Assembly: GCA_002633005.1 (NCBI GenBank)
Contig: NMRA01000626.1
Location: 71,613-92,500 of the forward strand
Reading direction: 5' to 3'
Source: Phoronis australis
Lineage: Eukaryota; Phoronida; Phoronidae
Length of the DNA stretch: 20,888 nt
The translations under genes were made by a program, and so were the position numbers. Under the pieces are notes generated by a model, which searched no databases, had not been told where the DNA came from, and worked only from the letters and a program-made list of their open reading frames with translations. Position 1 is the stretch's first letter; every line of letters begins with the position of its first letter. Of this stretch, positions 10,007 through 17,359 are shown in pieces.

Positions 10007-10480
10007 TTAGTAACTGTTCCTGTTATCTATTTCTAGCACGTACGCGTTTTGAAATTTGTATGGACTTCTAATTTTCATTTTTAAAATAACCCAAGACAAG
10101 TTTTTATCTTCTTGGTTCTCCGTCGTGTGATGATCAGAAATAATTGTTCCGATCTCACCCACGTACTCCTTTATAACAAGTAAGCTGTTATTTAATTTCC
10201 GCAAACCCGGTCCTCGATGAGAGTTACCAATATAAACACTGAGCGTAATAGCTGAATGATCGGAATATATAAAATCATTAATTATATTAGACGGACATCT
10301 TGAAGACATAGCAATGTCAACTAGCCAATAGTCTAGTCTACTTTGAGCTTTTATGGTTTATCTGTGCGATCTGGATGTCATCTACGTAACCACATGGCCA
10401 CCTTGTCGAAGTTGCCAGGGTACGGGCCGAAGTGACTTCGTAAAGCGCTCTAAATCAGAAGCATATTCGAAATTACTACC
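10007..10480 (-). pseudogene. L1 ORF2 endonuclease (EEP) domain, C-terminal part
   Basis: On the minus strand the segment S-R-L-D-Y-W-L-V begins at about 10342 and leads into S-D-H-S-A-I at about 10258. These are the late motifs of apurinic-type LINE endonucleases, and the SDH histidine is a catalytic residue. The frame then continues through R-G-P-G-L-R-K-L-N-N, the usual linker to the RT. Upstream pieces such as M-W-L-R-R at about 10396 are split by stops. The N-terminal catalytic motifs are missing. Confidence 0.85.
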
Positions 10481-10498
10481 AATTTGTTTATGTATTTA

Positions 10499-10547
10499 GT
10501 AGTAGTGGTAGTGGTAGTCGTAGTGGTAGTCGTAGTGGTAGTAGTAA
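10499..10547. repeat. (GTAGTGGTA)n-type microsatellite, CR1-like 3' tail
   Basis: Imperfect AGTAGTGGTAGTCGT units run 49 bp and lie directly beyond the element's AATAAA. Read on the minus strand they form its ACTACTACC-type 3' terminal tail. Confidence 0.85.
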
Positions 10548-10739
10548 TCTTTATTTAAAAATCGGTGAGATTTAACAAAGAAACGTTAGCACAAGTGCTA
10601 TTATCCGACAAATTTAAAATATACAAAATGAAAATACAAAACTAAAGTACAAGCTAATTCTACAGTACGGAGAATATACAGAATTTAAACATAAATATAA
10701 ATACAAAAGTACACATACATGTTACGGAATGTGTAGACA

Positions 10740-11314
10740 TCCGTAGCAGTTTTCACAAGAGCAGATCTCAGAGAAAAAATCATGAGCAAGAGTGGCAAAT
10801 TCATTTACGGCAGTACATTGTCTCATTATTGATGGCAATGAGTTTCACAGCAAAGTACCTTTATGGAGACTGGGTTACACTTGTAAGTTATGGTATTATA
10901 GCGTTTCACATAAAGACAGTTTTCACCTCTGAGACCGTATCCAGACTCTCTAAATTCAAGCTTTCCTGACAAACGACAGCGTCCAATAACATGAACATTT
11001 TTGAATATTTCAATAGATAAACATTTTATCCGCCAACTAGTTAGAGAGCAGCTCCTAGACTTATCTAAGAGTTGTGAGTAGCTTGACTGGCTGTCATTGA
11101 ACACAATTTTTAAAGCACGGTGTTGTATCTTTTCCATCTTCCTACTTTTCTGTATTCCACATATGTGCCAAACGAGGGGGCAGTGATTAAAATATGATCT
11201 GATAAATGCGTAATATAACTTAAGCTTACTGTTAGTGCCTAAAACAATACGAAAACGAAACAAGGCATTCATTTGTCTAAAAGCTTTTTTTGCAAATAAC
11301 ATCAACGTGGTCAT
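10740..11314 (-). pseudogene. CR1-like ORF2 C-terminal region, frameshifted
   Basis: A 162-codon frame (11314-10826) overlaps the RT frame and continues the protein: R-Q-M-N-A-L-F-R-F-R, S-Y-F-N-H-C-P-L-V-W-H, K-I-Q-H-R-A-L-K, then Y-G-L-R-G. A second shift leads to L-L-x-N-S-L-P-S and a Cys-rich tail ending at a stop near 10738. Y-F-N-H-C-P and L-W-N-S-L-P are the standard end motifs of CR1/Rex1 ORF2. Confidence 0.85.
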
Positions 11315-12062
11315 GGAATTTTAACTGGCTGTCAAGTTGGACACCTAGCAACTTAACGTACTCTTCACACTCAATCACAGTATTACCAGACATGAGATAC
11401 CTATCATTATTATGTACACGATTCCTAGAAAAGATGATCGACTTGAATTTACCAGGGTTTACAGCCATTCCATTAGAGGAGAACCAATCCATTGCCATCT
11501 GCCCAGCTACCTTGAGGCTGAGGCGAAATGCAGATAAAGAGGGGCCTGCTTGCAAGAGGGTATTGTCATCAGCGTAATTATATAACTTACAGTGACCACT
11601 TATAGCGTAAAATATATCATTGATAAAAATGTTGAATAACATGGGGCCTAAAACAGACCCTTGGGGAACGCCCTTGAGGACATTTAACCAGTCACTAACA
11701 GTGGACCCAATTTTCACTCTCATCCTTCTATTACTGCGATAAGACATTGTGAGGTTACAGGTATTCAACGTGCAGCCATAGGTTTTTAGTTTGGCAACAA
11801 GGAACTCATGAGGGAGGCAATCAGAAGCTTTAGACAGATCAATTAATATGCACCCAGCAAATAAATTATTATCCAGAACTAACCTTACATCTTCAGTGAG
11901 GCACAACAAGACATCCTGACAAGAAAAACCTTTACGGAAAGCACTGAAATTTCCATTTAAAATTTCATCAAAATGTAGTTTCAATTGGTCTAGAATAAGT
12001 CGTTCAAAAGCTTGGTTGACAGCAGTTAGCGCACTAACTGGTCTATAACAGGATTTATCCAT
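11277..12062 (-). pseudogene. CR1-like reverse transcriptase domain (uninterrupted 261 codons)
   Basis: The frame from 12062 opens right after K-K-G-D-R with Y-R-P-V-S-A-L. It contains F-R-K-G-F-S-C, motif A I-L-I-D-L-S-K-A-S-D-C-L (family norm is A-F-D, so Phe to Ser beside a retained second Asp), G-V-P-Q-G-S-V-L-G-P, and motif C Y-A-D-D at 11576-11565. The palm is still open and keeps both catalytic Asp positions, so decay is more recent than in the L1. It ends in a frameshift around 11280-11310. The ATG at 12062 is internal. Confidence 0.9.
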
Positions 12063-12700
12063 TCTGTCCCCTTTCTTAAATACTTGACTAATCTGACTTT
12101 TTCAGCATAGAGTGATACTGGCTGGAGGCTATACGCTTGTTGAATATGGGTGTTAGGGACTTGCATATTGCATGAGCGCCATACTTGAGGAATCTTGGAT
12201 GTAATGAGTCATAACCCATCGATTTATTGCATGTGATGCCCTTCAGCTTACACAGGACGTCGTTTTCAGTGACAATTGAGAAGCTGAGGACCAGTTGAAT
12301 CGATCCTTCGTTACTTTTAGAGAATCGAGGTGACACCCGGGTGAGAAGTATAGTCATTGTAAGAATTTACATTTGGAAACTGGGAACTGATTGATTCCAT
12401 TGATTCAAAAAAATAACTATTAAAGATTTCAGCTACCTTATCAGCATCCGTGACAACTTGACCATTTTCAAACAAGGTAATCCCGTTTCTGACTACTGTT
12501 CCTTCACAACTGTCCCAGAAGAGCTTTCAATTGCACGAATTATTGGTGTCGCTGTTTGTTTGGAAATACTGGCATATGGATTTTCTTTTCAATTCAGTGA
12601 CTAGATTTCGCTGGGATCTATAATTCTCCCAGTTTTCAGCATTTCTGTATTTAAAGTAGCGGCGTCCTATCTGTAATGCATATGCTAAGTCTGAACTTTT
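12063..12700 (-). pseudogene. CR1-like ORF2, RT N-terminal region, frameshifted
   Basis: Minus-strand pieces include A-E-N-W-E-N-Y-R-S-Q-R-N-L-V, then N-G-I-T-L-F-E-N-G and D-A-D-K-V-A-E-I-F-N-S-Y-F, the usual run-up to RT in CR1/Rex1 elements. Frame changes and stops separate them from the next part, and an 89-codon shifted frame (12357-12088) covers the section before the RT. The 5' limit near 12700 is where recognisable coding ends. Confidence 0.8.
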
Positions 12701-12711
12701 TTCGCGGGGTG

Positions 12712-12762
12712 GGGTTTAATCGAATCCCCCCGCCCCCGACTCCCCTGCATGCTACGGGCCTG
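12712..12762 (-). mobile_element. G-rich transposable-element terminus (CAGGCCCGTAGC start)
   Basis: Read on the minus strand it starts CAGGCCCGTAGC (12762-12751), goes through G-runs and reaches a TTAA-centred C/G stretch. The layout resembles 1-83. CAGGCCCGTAG followed by G-runs is a common animal DNA-transposon end. The other end is not identified. Confidence 0.4.
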
Positions 12763-13448
12763 TTTTTAGAATCGGCATACAAGTGGGTTAAACAAGTACT
12801 AATCTCATTTGACTAATATGTCATTACGGCGTTTTCCCAACTTGTTCGATTCTATAGCCCAACAAGTTGGGAAGTTTACCCCTGTAGCCAATATCTTACA
12901 CAACTGATCAACCCCATTCTGGCATTTATGGTTGGATTTCCAGCTCTCTTTTGTTCGACAATTGCTCTAATCTCCCATAAGATAGTATCTACTCTGACTG
13001 ATGGGCTGTGCTGTTAAACTAATAAAATAAAAGTTAAGTTATAACATAGTTGAACATAAACCAATAGCATTTCTGAAATCTTCGTCAAATGGTGATCATG
13101 TTTAGTTTTTGAATCGCCAAAATCGCCCAACTGCAACCGAAGTTACGACAGTCTATTCTTTCCCAATACACCAATTCACTCCGAGTTTGACTGTGTTCAC
13201 ACGTGGCCTGTAATAAGAATGATAGATAATTGGCCTACTTGTTGTCATAACAGACAAAAGAGTGTGCTTGGTAGTTGCTCAGAACCCCCTACGCCTGGTA
13301 TAGCCACTGAACGGGAAAACGCTGTCATGTTGTAGGCGGATTGTAAATAATAACCGCGCTCATAGTGTGAACAGGCCAGCGTAAAACCTTTTATGCTCGC
13401 AATCTACCTGAACAATTCGACTTCCTTAACTGCCAGCGATACTCACAT
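12763..13448. other. Non-coding stretch with hairpin and a third G-rich terminus
   Basis: No coding region was recognised. It contains the 13-bp perfect hairpin at 12834-12873 and, on the minus strand, a CAGTGGC start followed by GTAGGGGGTTCTG (13309-13281) that resembles the terminus at 1-83. TGTGTTCACACGTGG near 13190 includes a CACGTG E-box. The last part may be upstream sequence of the next gene. Confidence 0.4.
12834..12873. repeat. Perfect 13-bp inverted repeat with 14-nt loop
   Basis: TTCCCAACTTGTT (12834-12846) is followed after 14 nt by its exact reverse complement AACAAGTTGGGAA (12861-12873). No element or RNA family was recognised. Confidence 0.75.
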
Positions 13449-13731
13449 CTACCTTTTCTTCTGAGACAACGGTAAATGGAGCCCATTTAGAGTTATTATG
13501 CAACCTCTGTGTACTTCGTTCAATGTTACGCCAACTAACAAACAACCCCGAGGCGTCCCAATGAAGAACAGGCTGCATAACTGAAGTGCTTTAGGGTCAC
13601 GCGTCTCAGGACAAAACCTAGCACTGCATTCACTTGTCGGGAGGTCAGTCAAGCTGTGCACATCTGTGCGACTCGTCGTTGTTCTTGCACTTTTGCCTAA
13701 TTCAAAGTTTACTTGCATCTCTATTTGAAGA

Positions 13732-14398
13732 ATGACGCAAAATACCTCACTAAGGAGCCAGCAACATGAAAGGCTTTTGCGGAAGCTCGGTAAAGTAGAA
13801 AACGAGAGACGAATTCGACAAATAGGCTCGACTGTCGTGTACAATATTGTAATAAGAAGCTCCGACGTTATTAAACCGGAGTTCGTGGAGACTTCTTTGG
13901 TCGTTATTCAGCAGAAATACCAAACTTTCCGTATAGGTTTTGTCTTAAGGGATGGCTTACAATACTTCCAAGAGATCGAACACAGTCCGATTGATTTCCA
14001 AGTTGACACAGGCCATTGGGAAGCCACTTACCATGCGTTATTGCGAACGCCGTTTAGCGGAAGCGGACCGTTATGGAGAGCTAGATATATTCCACCGAAA
14101 CCATGCCAAGAGGACAGTGCACGGACGAGTCACATTTTACTCAGTTGGTCCCACAGTATCACTGATGGTTTCTCTTGCCTCACTGTATGCAACAGTCTTT
14201 TGGAAACGCTTGATTCTATTATATCAGGGGAAATTCCGAAGATAACGGAAAGTATAAAACTTACTCCTTCCATGGAAGACATGATAAGGAATGTGTATAG
14301 CAGGGACACCCAGTCGCTCGGCAATGGAGATGATGTCGTTCTGGACCGCAACTTTCCGACAGACAGTCACTGTGGCTCATGGCGACAGAACTTCAGAG
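13732..14398 (+). CDS. First coding exon of a condensation/acyltransferase-fold protein
   Basis: The frame starts at ATG 13732, directly after an in-frame TGA at 13726, and runs 222 codons to a G|GTACGT splice donor at 14399 (phase 1). If unspliced, a stop follows two codons later. It has hallmarks of the CoA-dependent acyltransferase/NRPS condensation superfamily: a receptor-like Y-Q-T-F-R-I-G-F near residues 63-70, G-P-L-W-R-A-R-Y at 112-119, and the active site W-S-H-S-I-T-D-G at 139-146, with catalytic His141 and structural Asp145. The first His of the longer HHxxxDG form is Ser140 here. P-S-M-E-D-M at 179-184 matches the inter-lobe linker seen in PapA-type proteins. Such proteins transfer acyl groups; the substrate is unknown. 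The C-terminal half must be in later exons or is lost. Confidence 0.75.
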
Positions 14399-14404
14399 GT
14401 ACGT
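14399..14404 (+). other. Splice donor GTACGT (phase 1)
   Basis: CAGAG|GTACGT closely matches the MAG|GTRAGT consensus, exactly where the acyltransferase-fold frame would otherwise end two codons later in a stop. The family normally needs about 200 more residues, which supports splicing here. Confidence 0.6.
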
Positions 14405-14577
14405 AATTACCGATAATGTGGTCATCCCGAATGCTGGCGTTGAGTTGGTGATTTTGCTTGATTACCCACACTCTGTAGACGGCACTATAGACTTTAGCTT
14501 TTAATTTAACGATACAGACCGGAGTTAAGACAATATGAAAGAGCCTTTTATCACTTTTGGTTTATATAAATCATGTT

Positions 14578-14668
14578 GCATAGCAATACTACCATATTTG
14601 GTCAATAAATTTTTGAGATCAGTAACTTTGCTGCCAAAGAGGGCTTTGTCTTGAAGTGAATGTTGCAA
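14578..14668. repeat. Left terminal inverted repeat of Tc1/mariner relic
   Basis: It pairs with 15209-15304 at roughly three-quarters identity by eye, best over 14622-14668. The outer boundary is approximate. Confidence 0.65.
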
Positions 14669-14852
14669 ATCTCCCTGCTTTTGCCAAGCAGTGTCACCTC
14701 TTCTGATGTGCTGGTGATAAACACCAGTGGGTAAACACCAAATTTGTTAGCAGGCCTAGTATGAATCACCATTATGCAAATTGGGTTTGGGGTCAATGAC
14801 CAGGTTGCAGCTTTCTTCAAAATTTGGGAAAATCTGGTGTTTTGGCAGGCTC

Positions 14853-15012
14853 TAAATGGAATGGCCCGCATGCAGCCCAGACTTGAACCTTATCGAACAC
14901 CTATGGGACGGGCTGTACGTGTGCGAGTGACCAACACATCAGATGTGAAATGCCATCATACAGCAACGTGTCGCCAGGCTGGTAAACAGTGCGTTGCTTT
15001 GGTGAATGCATA
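14853..15012 (+). pseudogene. Tc1/mariner transposase C-terminal fragment
   Basis: In the plus-strand frame just after 14859 it reads W-P-A-C-S-P-D-L-N-L-I-E-H-L-W-D-G-L, nearly identical to the SPDLNPIEHLWD block that holds the third catalytic acidic residue (Glu) of Tc1 transposases. A stop follows after Y-V-C-E. A shifted frame then gives I-Q-Q-R-V-A-R-L-V-N-S and a last frame R-C/V-A-L-V-N-A, matching the family C terminus. At least three frames are needed, so it is inactive. The first two catalytic Asp residues are not seen. Confidence 0.85.
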
Positions 15013-15208
15013 GATAGTCTATGGTTCGTCAACCCGATACTGAGAAGACTATCATTGTTGTCTACCAGTCAGACTACCACTACTGTCTATCCACTTAGTT
15101 GTTCAATAAATCAAGTGTTGCCAAATTGTCACCAATTTTTATACCATGGAACTAGCACTGTAATTGAAAAAGCTGAATGTTCAAACTCGAATACACATTA
15201 TTTTAGCT

Positions 15209-15304
15209 CAAACATTCATTATGAGGTCAAGCCCTCTTTGACAGCAAAGTTACTAAACACAAAAAATATTCACGGAATGTGGTATTGTTGGAAAGGAGAA
15301 TGAA
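15209..15304. repeat. Right terminal inverted repeat of Tc1/mariner relic
   Basis: This is the reverse-complement partner of 14578-14668. AACATTCA...CCTCTTTG.CAGCAAAGTTACT is shared, followed by a CAAAAA...GGTA.TATTG.TT outer part. No clear TA duplication could be fixed. Confidence 0.65.
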
Positions 15305-15876
15305 GGTTATTCACTGGTATGCAATATGGTATAATGAAACGAAAAATAATAAAAACAACAGCACAAATGCCCAAACTTTTGTTGAGGTGTTTAGTCCGTC
15401 AACAACCACTGAATTTGCTTGACAACGCCATCATACCCAGGCCAATATCTTTGCCCAGGCACGGTTCATTATACGCAAACATTGCCAACGTGGATTCAAT
15501 TTGAAACGGATTTGATCGCTTCTATCAGATTATTTGAATCACCACCAAAGGTAACGAGCAGTGTTCATTCATCGTAAATGGGATTCCGCGAATGCTTCTT
15601 TTCCGTATTGGACACAGTCCTAGACTGCTTACCTAAGATGAGTATGTGCCTGAGCTACCGACTCTGATTTTTAATCAAAATATTTCCCTCGAAGATCAGA
15701 AAAGTATAAACTTTACTTTGAGAATACAATCAGTTGTGATCTACTTTTCATTTGGCGGAATTTAGCAGACGGCGGAATAAATATATCGGCGAAATATCCT
15801 GAAATCTATGTCATCGTACAGATAATTCGACTTTAAGGTAAATACCCAGTTTTACATGAACATATCAGTGGCCTTG
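15305..15876. other. Unassigned sequence, probable intron
   Basis: No gene was recognised. A minus-strand donor TTAG|GTAAGC lies at about 15636 and could end a short minus-strand exon (about 15637-15668, after AATCAG) if the antisense gene described next is spliced. Confidence 0.3.
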
Positions 15877-16092
15877 TCAGTTTTCAAGTGAAGGTGAACC
15901 CCTTGTGGGGTTCTTTGAATTATCGCTGGCTCCGAAATACTTTTGCTCGAACACTTTTTTCATCGTTGCAGCTTTACAAATTCCCAAGTCACGAATATAC
16001 GATTCTAAGCTGAAAAGTGCCGGAAAGTGCAAAAAACGCCAATCAATTCCACCAGGAACGTCGTTTAGCGACTGTGTATTTGCCTCTGACAT
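15877..16092 (-). CDS. Candidate small protein (71 aa) behind a CACGTG promoter box
   Basis: ATG 16092-16090 has a good context (AGCAAGATGTC) and the frame ends at TGA 15879-15877. The predicted product begins MSEANTQSLNDVPGG and continues I-D-W-R-F-L-H-F-P-A-L-F-S-L-E-S-Y-I, an amphipathic or hydrophobic patch, then a basic and polar C terminus. The ATG is 19 nt downstream (minus strand) of a perfect GTCACGTGAC palindrome (16111-16120) and about 40 nt from a GC-box-like GAGGCGGAGC (16131-16140). An upstream extension of the frame to 16227 exists, but the CACGTG position favours this ATG. It lies antisense in the putative intron of the acyltransferase-fold gene. The family is not recognised, and the opposite strand also has an open frame (15905-16195), so this may be chance. 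Confidence 0.35.
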   Translation of the reverse strand: MSEANTQSLNDVPGGIDWRFLHFPALFSLESYIRDLGICKAATMKKVFEQKYFGASDNSKNPTRGSPSLEN

Positions 16093-16110
16093 CTTGCTTG
16101 TTTGTCGGGT

Positions 16111-16120
16111 GTCACGTGAC
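16111..16120. promoter_or_regulatory. GTCACGTGAC palindrome (bHLH-ZIP/USF-TFEB type site)
   Basis: This is an exact ten-base palindrome of the M-box/CLEAR type, with a GAGGCGGAGC box ten bases further on. The position suits a core promoter for the minus-strand ORF below it. Confidence 0.45.
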
Positions 16121-16375
16121 TTTTCGCTAGGAGGCGGAGCTTGCGATAGGTCAATTCTGGGCATGTCCCCCAACCATGAAAATTTTTGGCAGTGAACATT
16201 TTCGAAACAGAGAATTACAAAATACACGTTTCAATTGTTTTCGGGTGGTTCCTAGAGAAGATGATCTCTAGCTCAACATTTGAGTACCCTTATCGATGTA
16301 TCATAGTCCCCCCTCTGACCACACCCACCAGAGCGAATTTATTAGATAGATATATTAGAGCATCGGGTACTGCAG

Positions 16376-16544
16376 TATCCAAGAAATTTAGTTACCTTTT
16401 CATGCCCAAAACGTCATTTGCTACCTCAAGGTTTAAAGCAGATAACGGTAAGAGCCTTTGGGTTAAAAATACAATATTGACAGCTTAACAGCTGCAAAAT
16501 GTAGTGCGTACCACAAACATCACCCTTGGCAGCCTGAGGAGTTG
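16376..16544 (+). pseudogene. Possible second exon of the acyltransferase-fold gene, stop-interrupted
   Basis: After TACTGCAG the sequence opens in the phase needed by the donor at 14399 and reads S-K-K-F-S-Y-L-F-M-P-K-T-S, then F-K-A-D-N-G-K-S-L-W and T-I-L-T-A. In PapA/condensation proteins the linker is followed by a helix with P..T..F...C...G.TV..ALTAA. Spacing from Pro to Gly matches, with three extra residues before L-T-A. Two donors are possible: G|GTAAGA at 16448, or G|GTGAGT at 16545. The latter pairs with TTTTCACTTACAG at 16637 for a 93-nt intron. A TAA at 16486-16488 interrupts the longer version. The acceptor pyrimidine tract is weak. The link is inference: either a decayed paralogue or a wrong join. 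Confidence 0.25.
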
Positions 16545-16637
16545 GTGAGTATTGCCTATTTGATGGTACGCTGTTCAGAAAGATGAGATAATCGATCAGT
16601 AGGCCCTCCTGAACGACACAACTATTTTCACTTACAG
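16545..16637 (+). other. Possible 93-nt intron (GTGAGT...TTTTCACTTACAG)
   Basis: A strong donor and a pyrimidine-rich acceptor flank 93 nt on the plus strand. The downstream sequence stays in frame for about seven codons before TAA. An overlapping minus-strand frame (16426-16662) has no recognised motif. Confidence 0.25.
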
Positions 16638-16671
16638 CGTCAATATTAATTTCTCCTAACATTTATTTTTC

Positions 16672-17039
16672 TTACACATCTTTTCCTCGTAATCCCAGTT
16701 GGCAACCTACACAGACATTATAAATATGCCCAGCCAACCTCGTTTCAGAACAGCGTCGTTTGTGAGGAATGTCGAATGGTAACTCTGTAGTACTGGAGTA
16801 AACGTACACAGCCTTGAAACAAATTATTTGGCATGAAAATACCACGCGCGAACCCAACCTAGAAATGGGGGGCTCGAATTTTTGAGATGCAGTGTAAATA
16901 CCACACAACATGCAACTCAGTCTCAATCGTAACATCTGGAACAGGACTGTTAATTATATGACAGTTCAGTCTCAGTTTTCAATTTCTATATAATATATCG
17001 TCTAGAACTCGGGCACCGATTCCTCGCCAATATCAAACA
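16672..17039. other. Unassigned sequence
   Basis: An 87-codon minus-strand frame (16935-16672) is Cys-rich and unrecognised, and is possibly an old repeat. A TATATAATATAT run near 16987 lies 60-70 nt upstream of the ATG at 17055 and could act as a TATA region. Confidence 0.3.
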
Positions 17040-17054
17040 TTGTTGTCACCGGCC

Positions 17055-17359
17055 ATGACAGCACCCGATACTATCGGCGACAGTATTACACGAGCGGCAA
17101 CGACGACCGTCCCAGCAACACGTGAACCTATCCATGCTACAGAATCCGTAGCCAGTCAACTAGCTGTATCAACAGACTGTCGTATATTTAGTATACAGCT
17201 TTGTACCAAGGCTACAAAATCCGTAGAAATGCGACAACGTACCTGCAACAACGCTACAACAGGCATATTCGCCGGAGCTTAGCCCGGCCAACCCGCGATC
17301 GAGAACGACCGGAAGGCGATCGAGAACGAAATTTGGCGCAAGAAGCGAAGCCAGACAAG
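17055..17359 (+). pseudogene. Exon 1 of a stop-interrupted spliced locus
   Basis: ATG 17055 (GGCCATGA context) opens a frame rich in T, A, S and R: M-T-A-P-D-T-I-G-D-S, then V-P-A-T-R-E-P-I. It stops at TAG 17280-17282. The same frame then stays open through A-I-E-N-D-R-K-A-I-E-N-E-I-W-R-K-K-R to a strong AAG|GTGAGT donor at 17360 (phase 2). The acceptor at 17967 has the matching phase, so the reading continues in exon 2. The protein is not recognised. One TAG here and two stops in exon 2 argue for a dead gene or a non-coding transcript. Positions 17150-17310 resemble copies at 19302 and 19930. An Arg-rich alternative frame (17201-17404) crosses the donor and looks like a shadow. Confidence 0.4.

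Larger units (their letters stand above)
7097..10480 (-). mobile_element. 5'-truncated Tx1-like L1 (non-LTR) retrotransposon remnant
   Basis: Most of an L1-type ORF2 can be followed along the minus strand, in order: the end of the endonuclease (about 10480-10007), connector (9857-9540), reverse transcriptase (9539-8749), the region after RT (8780-7972), and a CCHC-type C-terminal domain (7999-7283). A 3' UTR with AATAAA (7116-7111) and an A-tail (7104-7097) follows. Several frameshifts and in-frame stops show it is dead. The 5' end breaks within the endonuclease, typical of truncated target-primed insertions. The long spacing, SRLDYW, FLDFKKAYD and CLGVYFG signatures place it nearer Tx1-type L1s than mammalian L1, by recall. 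Confidence 0.9.
10499..12700 (-). mobile_element. 5'-truncated CR1-like non-LTR retrotransposon remnant
   Basis: On the minus strand this element carries, in order, an RT N-terminal region (about 12700-12063), a complete-looking RT palm (12062-11277), the post-RT region (11314-10740), a 3' UTR, AATAAA (10555-10550) and a short-unit microsatellite tail (10547-10499). A microsatellite instead of a poly-A tail is characteristic of CR1/L2/Rex1-group elements. The RT signatures (K-K-G-D-R, Y-R-P-V-S, G-V-P-Q-G-S-V-L-G-P, N-Y-A-D-D-N-T) fit the same group. The endonuclease is absent, so it is 5'-truncated, close to a separate G-rich repeat end at 12712-12762. Confidence 0.9.
14578..15304 (+). mobile_element. 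Tc1/mariner relic with long inverted repeats
   Basis: Long terminal inverted repeats of about 90-100 bp lie at 14578-14668 and about 15209-15304. The core is CAGTAACTTTGCTGCCAAAG (14622-14641) against its near-complement CTTTGACAGCAAAGTTACTA. Between them sits a decayed transposase C terminus. The element lies in the putative intron of the acyltransferase-fold gene. Internal deletion has removed most of the transposase. Confidence 0.75.

Noticed and set aside
11290-11577. 95-codon plus frame
   Set aside because: It is antisense to the CR1-like RT domain.
7097-12700. One single LINE spanning both regions
   Set aside because: Two complete RT palms with different signatures (YADDT with SRLDYW, and YADDNT with YRPVS) and two separate 3' ends show two different elements.
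13449-13844. 131-codon minus-strand frame overlapping the acyltransferase-fold start
   Set aside because: It lies antisense to the start of a motif-bearing exon, has no motifs of its own, and is best read as a shadow.
13952-14245. 97-codon plus frame inside the acyltransferase-fold exon
   Set aside because: It is an alternative frame of the same DNA; only the 13732 frame carries the family motifs.
14602-14871. 89-codon minus-strand frame
   Set aside because: Much of it is the left inverted repeat of the Tc1/mariner relic, with no protein motif.
16186-16375. Upstream part of the plus frame leading into the possible exon at 16376
   Set aside because: It begins at TTG, has no family match, and its acceptor-like CACCAG at about 16330 has the wrong phase for the donor at 14399.
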